Source: Chloranthus sessilifolius | Lineage: Eukaryota > Streptophyta > Magnoliopsida > Chloranthales > Chloranthaceae | NCBI GenBank assembly: GCA_021018995.1 | Contig: CM037596.1 | Location: 70,578,867-70,642,866, forward strand | DNA length: 64,000 bases | Reading direction: 5' to 3' | Part shown: piece after piece, positions 10,578-20,665 of the stretch | Position numbering within the stretch: the stretch's first letter is position 1 | How the letters are laid out: every line of letters starts with the position of its first letter | Translations under genes and position numbers: made by a program | Notes under the pieces: model-generated | What the model saw: the letters and a program-made list of their open reading frames with translations, nothing else | What the model was told of the DNA's origin: nothing | The model's database searches: none

Positions 10578-13500
10578 TCACGTCGTTTGAAACAAGGCTG
10601 GATATTGTTCTTTCACATCGGCCTCTCGTTCCCAAGTAGCCTCTTCTTTTGGATGATTATTCCACCGAACAAGCACTAAGGGAATCACTTTAGTGCGCAG
10701 TACTTGTTCCTTTCGATCCAAGATTTCCACGGGTTCCTCTATCATGCTCATGTCCTCACACATCTCTATAGGTTGCTTTCCTAATACATGAGACGGATCG
10801 TTCGCATACTTCCTGAGCATCGATATGTGGAAAACATTATGCACTCGATCAAATAGTGGTGGCAAACCAATGCGATATGCAACTTCACCTACTCGTCCCA
10901 AAATTTCAAATGGTCCAATATAACGTGGACTTAACTTCCCTCTCTTGCCAAATCTCATTACACCTTTCATAGGTGATACCTTCACAAACACGTGCTCGCC
11001 CACTTTATAGTCAACACTAGTCCGCTTCATGTCGGCGTAACTTTTCTGTCTACTCTGTGCTGTCTTCAACCTTTCTCTGATAATTCAGACAACGGTGGCG
11101 TTGTCTTCAAGTAGTTTTGGTCCTAACACAAATTTCTCACCTGTTTTCTCCCAATTGAGAGGTGATTTGCATCGTCGTCCATACAGAGCTTCATACGGTG
11201 CCATGCCAATGCTCGTTTGAAAACTGTTATTATATGCGAACTCGAGCATCGGTAGATACTCATCCCAGTATCCTTGCATATCAAGCATGCACGCCCTGAG
11301 CATGTCTTCTATTACTTGATTCACTCGCTCTGTCTGTCCATCAGTTTGAGGATGGAAAGCTGAACTAAAGTCTAGTCGAGTTCCCATTCCTTCTTAAAAT
11401 TTCTTCCAAAACTTGGACGTATATAGTGGATCACGATCTGAAACTATGCTGCTTGGAATCCCATGTAATCTTACGATCTCCTTCATGTATAAGTCTACCA
11501 GTCTTCCTGCTGTATACGTAGTATTGTACGGCAAAAAGTGCGCTGATTTGGTCAATCGGTCTACGATGACCCAAATGGCATTGTGTCTCTTGGCAGTACG
11601 GGGTAATCCAACAATGAAGTCCATTGAGATCGATTCCCACTTCCATTCTGGTATTGGTAAAGGTTGCAATAGTCCAGCAGGATGTCTATGGTCAACCTTC
11701 ACTTGTTGACAAGTCAAACACCGTGACACGTACTCGGCCACGTCTTGCTTCAGTCCTCTCCACCAGTAGCTCTTTTTCAAATCTTGATACCTTTTGGTGC
11801 TACTAGGGTGGATAGCATAATTTGACTTATGGGCTTCATCAAGAATCGTTCGTCTTAGATCGGCATTGTCCGGAATGCATAGACGGCCTTTAAACAACAA
11901 CGAACCATCTTCTTTTACTGAGAAGTCCGACCTAATGCCTTCACTCACGTCTTGATGAATCTTTGTTAATGTCGGATCTTTCATCTGTAGATCGTGGATA
12001 TGCTCAAATATCACTGGCTTTACTGATATGTTAGCCAAAAAGGATCTGGTGTCCTTTGACTCAATGTTCGCATCATAGAGTGCCAGGTCTTCCAATAATT
12101 TCCATCGGTGCATACCCAAAATTAAAGAAGCTAACTGAGCTGAACCCTTCCGACTCAATGCATCGGCTACTACATTCGCCTTACCTGGATGGTATTGTAT
12201 GGAGCAATCGTAATCCTTGAGGAATTCCATCCACCTGCGCTGTCTCATGTTGAGCTCTTTCTGTGTAAACAGATATCGGAGGCTCTTATGATCTGTGAAA
12301 ATTTCAAAGGTCTCGCCATACAAGTAATGTCTCCAAATCTTCAGCGCAAAAATGACTGCTGCCAGTTCCAAGTCATGAGTCGGGTAATTTTTCTCATGTT
12401 CTTTCAACTGTCTTGATCCGTAAGCTATCACCTTCTTATGTTGGTTGAGCACACAACCAAGGCCATTGTATGATGCGTCGCTGTACACGGCGTATCCTCC
12501 ACTGCCTGAAGGAATCGCTAATACTGGAGCCGAAGTGAGTCTCGTTTTGAGTTCTTGAAAGCTCTTCTCGCATGCCTCACTCCACTCAAACCTTGAATCT
12601 TTTCGTGTCAGCTTTGTGAGAGGTCCCGATATCTTTGAAAACCCCTCAACGAAACGTCGATAATAGCCTGCTAAGCTCAGAAAACTTCGGACATCGGTCA
12701 CTATTTTTGGTTGCTCCCATTTAACTACTGCTTCTATCTTAGCTGGATCTACCATGACATCGTGCTTTGAGACGACATGTCCCAAAAAGCTAACTTCTTC
12801 CAACCAAAATTCACACTTGCTGAGTTTGGCGTACAATTGGTATTCACGTAGCGTCTGTAGAGCAATCCTCAAATGTTCTTCGTGTTCCGTCTTGGATTTG
12901 GAGTATATCAGTATATCATCAACAAACACTACTCGCGAGTCCAAGTGTGGTTTAAACACTCGGTTCATCGGATCCATAAAGCGGCCGGAGCATTCGTTAA
13001 TCCAAACGGCATCACAAGGAATTCATAGTGTCCATATCGTGTCCGAAAAGCTGTCTTCTGAATGTCCTCAGCTTTGACTCGCAACTGATGATACCCAGAT
13101 CTCAGGTCGATCTTGGAAAAATACCTTGCTCCTTGCAGTTGGTCGAATAGATCGTCAATTCTAGGCAAAGGGTAGCGGTTCTTCACAGTGAGTTTGTTCA
13201 ATTGTCGATAGTCAATGCATAGCCGCATTGACCCATCCTTCTTCTTGACAAACAAGATCGGTGCTCCCCATGGAGACACGCTCGGTCTAACAAACCCCTT
13301 ATCCATAAGTTCTTGTAGTTGTTCTTTCAACTCCGTTAACTCAGCGGGAGCCATTCTATAAGGTGCTTTTGAAATAGGCTCCGTTCCTGGTGCTAAGTCA
13401 ATGGCGAACTCTACTTCTCTTTCTGGAGGTAATCCAGGCAATTCCTCTGGAAACACGTCAGCGAAGTCTCGCACAATTGTTATCTCAGAAATGACATTCT

Positions 13501-13989
13501 TTTCTTCCTTGTCCTCCTTTAAGAAAGCTAAGTACCCACTGCAACCCTTTCTAATCATTTTCTCGGCCCTTACTGCTGAGATCAACGGCACAGATGACGA
13601 CCTCACTCCTTGAAACCGAAATGATCTTCTTGTGTTGGGTCTGAAAATGACTACCTTATTCTTGCAATCGATGGTTGCACAATGCTGCGCCAACCAGTCC
13701 ATGCCAAGGATCACATCAAACCCTTGCATGTCTAACAGTATCAACTTTGCTTCTAGTTCATGCACCTCTAAGTCTCGAACTGCTACAATGATGGATTTGC
13801 AAGCTAACTCCGTGTCTACTAACTCTCCAGTCGGAATAGACACAGATAGGACGAAATCCAACGTCTCTGGAACAATCCTCATCTTCTTAGCGAAACGTAG
13901 AGTAACGAATGAGTGGGTTGACCCGGGGTCTATCAACACTCGAGCGTCATATCCACCGAAGCATCCTTTTTCATATATATTTAGAGTAC
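10578..13989 (-). pseudogene. Tekay chromovirus pol: protease, RT, RNase H, integrase, chromodomain
   Basis: Protease active site DPGSTHSF (about 13930, the form usual in this clade) and ILGMDWL (13705); RT from [11 protein letters not shown] (about 13440) through [24 protein letters not shown] and FVDDILIYS (12920, catalytic DD); RNase [10 protein letters not shown] (about 12475) and FTDHKSL; integrase zinc region ending CLTCQQVK (about 11710), core SMDF, IVSDRDP and QTDGQTER (D, D, E); C-terminal RVHNVFHISMLRKY; chromodomain VEILDRKE to EEATWERE (about 10740-10610). One base is missing near 12977 within the AAF-M RT motif, an in-frame TAA at about 11394 replaces the usual Gln before EGMGTR, and a TGA at about 11085 precedes RERLK. 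Otherwise the frame is open, suggesting fairly recent decay. Confidence 0.9.
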
Positions 13990-14157
13990 CTATAGTATAC
14001 ATACATACATACAATAATTTACACATCAATTTACACTCTTAATTCACATACAACTTTTTGTATTGAGAAAAGAATCTATATAATTTCTAATGCATGCTCC
14101 TTCTCTATCTAAGATTTTAATGAAATGGAAATTTTCTTTAATAAAAGAAAATCTCAC
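13990..14157 (-). other. candidate 168 bp GT-AG intron between gag and protease
   Basis: Minus strand: exon ...ATCCAAG, then GTGAGATTTTC..., ending ...TACTATAG, then GTACTCTAAAT. Removing it joins V-I-Q-G to T-L-N-I in frame, matching the continuous VIQGTL-type junction seen in related elements. The segment is strongly AT-rich and contains a GTAT-rich microsatellite (minus strand, about 14000-14020) and stops in all frames. Alternatively it is an insertion that happens to have splice-like ends. Splicing is inferred, not shown. Confidence 0.55.
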
Positions 14158-15513
14158 CTTGGATGACGTCATGCACGTTCCCTGCTTCCTGAGCAGTGAC
14201 TGCATAGGCTCTCCCCTGGACGATCGGTTTCCTTGCTTGAATTGGTCGTGGTGCTGCAACTGAAACCGTCTTTCTCTTATCTGTCTCGGGGCAATCCTTG
14301 ATTAAGTGGCCCACCTTGCCACATCGGAAACAACCCCTAGTTCCCGATCTATAGTCCACCGTCCTATGAGGCTTGCCACATTTTACGCAAGTCTCCCGAG
14401 GTGCGGAAGAAACAGTACGAGAACCCTGTGTGACAGTGGCGCCAGTAGACATGGCAGGGCTCTCATAGCGAATAGGTCTCCCCGACGCAAGTAATGGAAA
14501 CCTCTGTTGGTGTTGTTGTTGTTGCGCCGGTCTTCTGAAACCCCCTTGGAACTGTGGTCTCTGATTTTGGGCCATGAACCTCGGCTTTTTGTTCACCGGT
14601 TCGTAGTGCCCCGATCTTCCTTGTTCATTTCCTCCCCTCTGTTGCTCTCTCTGTCTATATCTATTTGTATTCTCCTCTTCAACCACCAGTGCTTTACTCA
14701 TGACCTCTTCATAGGTCCTTAGTTGAAATGGAGCTACGCCTCCCCTAACCTCAGGCTTCAAACCTTGCTGAAACCTCTTGGACTTCATCACTTCAGTAGC
14801 GACGTAATCCGGAGCAAAACGGGCAAGTCGTAGAAACTCTACCCCATATTCTCTCACTGTCATTCTCCCTTGCACTAGCTGTAAAAATTGTATCTCAAGC
14901 TGGTTCCTCACCACTTCCGGAAAATATTGTTTGTTGAACTCCTCAACAAACTCCTCCCAAGTCCAAGGCAACTCTGGGGTCTCCTGAGCCCGAGACCGTA
15001 TGACGGACTTCCACCAAGGCGCAGCCTCCGCATCCAACATGTAATGCCCATCTCACACTCTCATCTTCCGTGCAAGTTAGCTAAAGACTTTCTCCATCTC
15101 CATCAACCCTCGGCCATTGTGTCTCGCAAAAATGAAGGAGGTCTCATCCTCCTAAACTCTGTAAATGATGAGGGCACAGGCAACGCAGGTCCTACAGGTG
15201 GTGTAGGTGGCTGCTGTTCTCTTGATGCATGAGCTGCAAAGGATGCTCACAGCCATTCCATAGTGTGCATCATCCTTTGTCGCTCTTCTCTGTCCTCTTG
15301 TCTTTCTCTCAATCTTTCTTGTTCTCTTAGATCTTGATCTTGATGATCTCGATCTTCTTCATCCCGTTGTCTACTACTACTGCCCCCTGGGGCCTCAGTA
15401 CCTCCTAAAGGAACTCTATTAGTAGGAGAGATGTAATCATCTCCACTACGTAGACTCCTCTGTTTGCCTCCCCTTGGTCGGCCTCTTCCCCTAGATGACA
15501 TTTGCGGCTGCAT
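14158..15513 (-). pseudogene. Tekay chromovirus gag
   Basis: The N-terminus is MQPQMSSRGRGRPRGGK, followed by an Arg/Asp/Glu-rich charged segment. After frameshifted sequence at 15041-15246 the retrotransposon gag domain follows: AEAAPWWKSV, WTWEEFVEEFNKQYFPE, FLQLVQGRMTVREYGVEF and FQQGLKPEVR. The C-terminal part is Gln/Arg-rich and ends with a CCHC zinc knuckle, CFRCGKVGHLIKDC (about 14335-14294), preceded by a partial Cys motif (CVKCGKPH). Stops at about 15246 and in the 15050-15130 stretch separate the N-terminus from the gag domain. The frame runs into protease only if 13990-14157 is removed. Confidence 0.85.
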
Positions 15514-15590
15514 TTGAAACTAAAGTTTCGTTAGCAGAAGCCCCTATGTTCTGACGAAAGAACCCTTGTCAGAATTGCTAAAAGAAAATA

Positions 15591-15602
15591 GCTTTGATAC
15601 CA
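15591..15602 (-). other. primer-binding site of the Tekay element (initiator tRNA-Met)
   Basis: Minus strand TGGTATCAAAGC lies two bases after the LTR end GGGCTGTCACA. It matches the plant initiator-Met tRNA 3' complement (TGGTATCAGAGC) at all but one position. Confidence 0.85.
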
Positions 15603-15604
15603 AC

Positions 15605-18211
15605 TGTGACAGCCCGGATTTCGGCACCCCAAAACCCGTGCCATCAGCACGATCATTTTGACCGAGCCCTTTAGCTAAGCACGGAACACTGGTATATCAA
15701 GCATGCAAAAAGTATAATAAACGAAATTGTGGAAATTAAATCTATATTAATTAACTATCCAAAAGACAGTTCTAACCTCATGCATCTACATGAGTGGAGA
15801 ACCGATTCGAACCATCGATGATAGCAATCATCACGGATGGTTCGTCCCAAAAGAATGATCCCAATTCTATATGTATACATGGTTTAAACGGAATTAAGGC
15901 TTGGCATACCAAGCCGTACAAAACTCTCTCTAAAATCTCTCAAAGTGGCACAACGGAGTCCTCTAGAAGAAGTCCTCTGGAGGTGGCTCCAACTCTTCGC
16001 CGGCCGCAAGGTCTGACTCACCGGGGTCAGCGTCTCCTGAAGCCTCGGCAGCTGCTAGTAGTGGACCTGCGACGTATAGTCTATAGGGTGAGCTACATCC
16101 TAGCTCAATAGGGAACAAACACGGTTGAACATATAAATTATAACTCACATATATTCCATGATATGCCATGCATGATGTATCTATGCAGTTATTGATGAAA
16201 CAGAAAAAAAAACATTTCGTTTTACTGTTGATTACTTATGTTTTCATTTACTCATGAATGATGCTGAAAAGGCCTAAAGCAAAACTTGAACTTTCAACTT
16301 AAGTAATCCCCGAGCAATATAGCATCGAGCCCCGATGAGATACCCATCATCGTCATCTATATAGACAGTTTTAAACGTATTCCCTGGGAATTCAAATAGT
16401 ACCCAAGCCCCTTTCCCCTGGGGATTGGTGGCGGGGTTTCACTTGTCTCAATCAACACCCCTGGGGTGTGCTTACTATGTACGGATAAGCCTCCGCACTG
16501 GCCTACGGTTTCGCCGCCGTATCGGTCACGGATATCCTGCCGTGTCAGTCGTGGATATCCCGCCACGTCGGTGGGGTACCCTATCAAACCTCAAATAACA
16601 AAAATATCGGTGCCTTACATATAGTTATTCACCGTGTAAATGTGCTATCTTATATCAGTTAGGCCCTATCAAACATGATTCAATCCTTGGATACATCCCT
16701 GGGATGTATCCATTTACTTGCATCACACCTGATGCTCTTATCTCTTTACTTCTTCATCCCCTGGGGATGGCTCATTATGATTACTCTTATGGATGTCACA
16801 CACACACTTTTCACAAATTCTTAAGAAATAAATATTTGAATTGAATTCTATATCACTACATACATGCTCTTGTAAAATAAAGTACATTTTCAAGGTGTTC
16901 CCTACCTCAAGTCTTCATTTGATCATTGCATCAAGGTCCCACGTGGCTCCTTGTGCACTAGTCCACACGTACCACCTATGGTACCACATAACGGGTGAAA
17001 CACATCACAAAGGATGCAATAAAGAAGGTATAAGACCCTCCAAGAATCTTAAAGTCAAACCCAAAAGTCAACACAATTTATCTCAGTCGATTAATCGAAT
17101 TCCAAAATCGATTAATCGAGGGTCAATATCGATTAATCGAAGTAAATTCGATTAATCGAAATTCTCTGTTTCGCAAAGTCGATTCTCAATTCGAGTAGTT
17201 GAGTTTTCATTCGATTAATCGAATCCTAATTCGATTAATCGAAATTCTCCTTTTCGCAAAGTTGATTCATAGTTCGAACAGTCGAGTTTTCATTCGATTA
17301 ATCGAATCCAATTTCGATTAATCGAAATTTTCTATTTCGCAAAGTCGATTCTTAGTTCGACGATTGAAGTTTCACAAATTGATTAATCGATCCCAAATCG
17401 ATTAATCGAAAACTAAATCGATTAATCGAAATCCCATTTCGATTAGTCGATTTTCTCAAGCCATTTCCTCCAACCCACAGGGTCCATCTTTGGAGTTCTC
17501 GATTGATTAATCGATCCCCAAATCGATTAATCGAAATCAAAGTCGATTAATCGAAATCAAATTGATTAATCGAAATCGATCTTCGACTTTTCAACTTCTT
17601 GGCCAATTTCGATTAATGAAACCCAATTTCGATTAATCGAAATTGTCGATTCGACCCTTTCCAGTTCTTCCTATCCTTTTCCACACTTTTTGTTCTATTT
17701 TTCTAAGCCCATTATCCTATAATTTAGCCCACTTTCAACCACAACAACCTATAATCTATGTATTTTATTTACAAAAACTTTACCTTGAATAGATCTCAAG
17801 TTGATTTCAATCAAATGGTTGAAGGCTAGGGTTTCACTTTGGCTCTATGATCCAAATCGGGTTGAATCCGGCTTTTATTGCTTGAATCCCCCCTTCAATC
17901 AGTTGCAATAACTCCTTTCTTACCTCTCTCTCTCTCTCTTCTTTACTCTCCTTCAACAACCAAACTCTTGATTTTTAGGGCTATTAAACCCTTTTATCCT
18001 CTTCCTCACTTGTGTGTTGAGCACATACACCGCGGTAGGTGTATGCGACTACATCCCCACAACACACACCACATAGGCATTCTATTTATCACATCTCATC
18101 CGTTCATTACACCACATACTAACTGTTGGACTTCCATTTGGTCAAACCTATGACCGATCGGGCACGGATCCCGAGGTCATAGTTTAGTGTGATTTTTTTT
18201 GGGCTATTACA
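15605..18211 (-). mobile_element. 5' LTR of the Tekay element (LTR copy B)
   Basis: A 2607 bp LTR with the same termini as copy A. Its left side abuts the PBS, as expected for a 5' LTR, but its right side abuts a polypurine tract and 82 bp of element interior instead of a target-site duplication. The palindrome array spans about 17084-17645. The tract 17355-17860 differs from the other copies by many 1-6 base indels and substitutions, while the rest is almost identical. Confidence 0.85.
17084..17645. repeat. CGATTAATCG palindrome array in LTR copy B
   Basis: Same array as in copy A, lacking one palindrome unit near its left end and with several palindromes altered in the indel-rich tract after 17355. 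Confidence 0.9.
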
Positions 18212-18293
18212 TCCTCCCCACCTTGGGAATTTTCGTCCTCGAAAATAACCTAAAGGTGCGGCGGTCTAGGTCTCCCCCCTCACATTCTCGGTG
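18212..18293 (-). mobile_element. 82 bp scrap of Tekay 3' internal sequence with PPT
   Basis: Matches 7667-7743 (PPT and the adjoining interior) with a few differences, then switches within a shared GTG to a copy of 2542 onward. This places a polypurine tract beside the LTR that also has the PBS, an arrangement no single retrotransposon can have. Confidence 0.85.
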
Positions 18294-20660
18294 GACATTA
18301 CTTCAACAATTCTTTAAACCTTTCCCATGCTTCATGGAAATCTTTATTTGAGAATTGAGCAAAGGAGAGTATGCTCTTCCTGTAATATCCTAAAAAATTA
18401 TGTTAAACGGTGACCTCGAGATCCGAGCCCGACTGGTCATAGGTTTGATCAAGTAGGAGTTCACAAATTGACTAGAGAGGTGATGAACGGATGTGATGTG
18501 AAAATGATGTAAGTGTGTGGAGTGTGAGGATAAATGAGAATCACATACGCTTATTTTGGGTGTATGTGCTCAACACAAGGAGAGTAGGGATATAAAGGTT
18601 AAAGAACCCTAAAGTCATTTATTGAGTTGTAAAGGAGAGTAAAGAAGAGAGAGAGGGAGAAGCTAGTTAATGCAGGGGAGTTATTGTGGCTTGTTGGAAG
18701 GGAGATTGGGCAACAAAAGCCGGATTCGATGCGACAAGGATCCGTTAGAGCCAAAGCTGGAACCCTAGCCTTTCCAATCAAATTGGGATTTGATTGAGGT
18801 AAATTTTATTGAATTAAATGCATAGATTGTAGGAGTTTAATTGTAGTCAAGAATACTTAAAATTATAGGATAAAGACTTAGAAAAAGAAAGAAAAATAGG
18901 TTGAAGAGGATTTGGAAGATCAGCTCGAGAGGGGGCTAAATCTGACCAAATCGATTAATCGAAATGGGAGTTCGATTAATCGATTTTGGTCTGGAAGTTG
19001 AAAAGTCAAGTAAGCCCGATTTCGATTAATCGATTTGGATTTCGATTAGTCGATTTAGAAATCGACTAATCGACTGGGTACCTCCAGTGGCTGGAGGAAA
19101 GTAACCTGGGAAAATCAACTAATCGAATTAGAATTTCGATTAATCAATTTCGGATTTCGATTAATCGATTTGGGATCGATTAATCGATTTTGGGATTTCG
19201 ATTACTCGAGTTGAGAATCAACTTCATTAAGTTAGAGACTTCGATTAATCGATTTGGGATCGATTAATCAAATTTAAATCTTGATTAATCGATTTTTAGA
19301 ATCGATTAATCGATTTGGATTTCGATTAATCGATTTTGGGAATCGATTAATCGAATTGTATTTTGATTAATCGATTTTGGGAATCGATTAATCGACTTTG
19401 GGAATCGATTAATCGACTTTGACAGTTTTGCTTGACTTCTTAGTTTAGCTTTGAGGTTCTCGGAGGGTCTTGGACCTTCTTTATTACATCTTTAGTGATG
19501 AGTTATATGTGTTATATTGTACCATAGGTGTAGTGCGTGAGCATGAGCACAAGGAGCCGTGGGATGCTTGAAATTACAAAGACTTGAGGTAGGGAACACC
19601 TTGAACATGTACTTTAATTTGCAAGAGCATGTATGTAGTGATATGTAATTTAAATCGGAAATTGTTCTAGTTAAGAAAAGTTTTGCGAAAAGGGTGTGTG
19701 TGTGACATCAACAGTGTAACTAAGAATATGACATCCCTAGGGGATGAGAAAGTAACAAGATAGCAAAATGATAAGAATAATTGGATGCATCCTAGGGATG
19801 TAGACAAGATTGAGTAACATTCGATATAAGGCCTAAGCGATGATAGAACACTTACGGTGAATAACTATATGTAAAGCACCGAGTTATTTGAGTTTGACTA
19901 TATCGAGCGTGGCGGATACCCACCGGCGGCAGATATCCGTGATCATGGCACCATGAAACCGTAGTGTATCCATACGTAGTAAGCACATCCCAGGGATGTT
20001 GAGATATGTATGAACCCCGCCGCCGATTCCTAGGGAAGAGGGCTTGTAGTTTTATTCTAAGGGAATACGACAATCGCTCTATTTAGACGACGATAAAGGT
20101 ATCGCGATGCTATATTACCAGATTACTTAAGTTGAAGATTTAAGTTTTACTTTAGGCCTTTTCAATGTCATTCATGATCCAGTAAAAGAGATGTGAAAAC
20201 TGTAAATTGTTATTAAAAGTGAATGTACCTTACCATCTTTTCAAACCGTTTTCTCAGTAATTGCATAGATCCAGCATGCTTAAAATATCATGGAATATAT
20301 GTGAGGTTTTAACATATTCCATGTTTGTTCCCTATTAGGATGTAACCCTTGCTATACGTCGCAGTGATCGACTAATGGCAGCAGAGGTTTTGATGTGGAT
20401 CGTGAGTTGACCACACGCTTAGGAGTTGGAGCCACCTCTAGAGGACTTCTTCTAGAGGACTTTTGATAGAGTTGTTTTGTGAGCTTAATTGACGACTTGG
20501 TATGTCAAGCCTTTATTTACTAAACAATGTAATTAAATTTGAGATATTTCTTTTGAGCGAACCATCTGGGATGATTAGTTATCATCGATGGTTCGGATCA
20601 GTTCTCCACTCATGTAGGGGCATGAGGGTAGAACTGTCTTTTAAGAAATGTTTGAAGTCA
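18291..20660 (+). repeat. second copy of the Athila gag edge plus LTR1 5' part
   Basis: 18291-18380 repeats 2542-2631 (Athila gag and the CTTCC site) and 18381-20660 repeats LTR1 (2632-5022), including the palindrome array (about 18955-19425) and TATA-like box. Most of it is nearly identical, but 19820-20110 and 20330-20500 carry dense short deletions. There is a small deletion near 18777, and an extra palindrome unit near 19395-19420. Confidence 0.9.
18955..19425. repeat. CGATTAATCG palindrome array in the LTR1 copy
   Basis: Counterpart of 3210-3665, with one more repeat unit near its right end. Confidence 0.9.
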
Positions 20661-20665
20661 TGTTA

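Larger units (their letters stand above)
5028..18211 (-). mobile_element. Tekay/Del-type chromovirus (Ty3/gypsy), near full length
   Basis: On the minus strand this has 5' LTR (15605-18211), tRNA-iMet-type PBS (15591-15602), gag, protease, RT, RNase H, integrase with C-terminal chromodomain, an extra sense ORF (9473 to about 8020), polypurine tract (7667-7679) and 3' LTR (5028-7666). LTR ends are TGTAATAGCCC and GGGCTGTCACA. It is inserted in LTR1 at TGTTA (5023-5027; the partner TGTTA follows the LTR copy at 23318). Coding is disrupted by frameshifts in gag and RT and stops in integrase, so it is non-autonomous. The right border is abnormal: LTR 15605-18211 is followed by PPT and internal sequence rather than by the TSD. 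Confidence 0.85.

Noticed and set aside
13632..14042. 136-codon plus-strand frame
   Set aside because: Shadow on the opposite strand of the Tekay protease.
15591..15602. tRNA-like sequence
   Set aside because: Only the 12-base primer-binding match is present; no tRNA gene fold.
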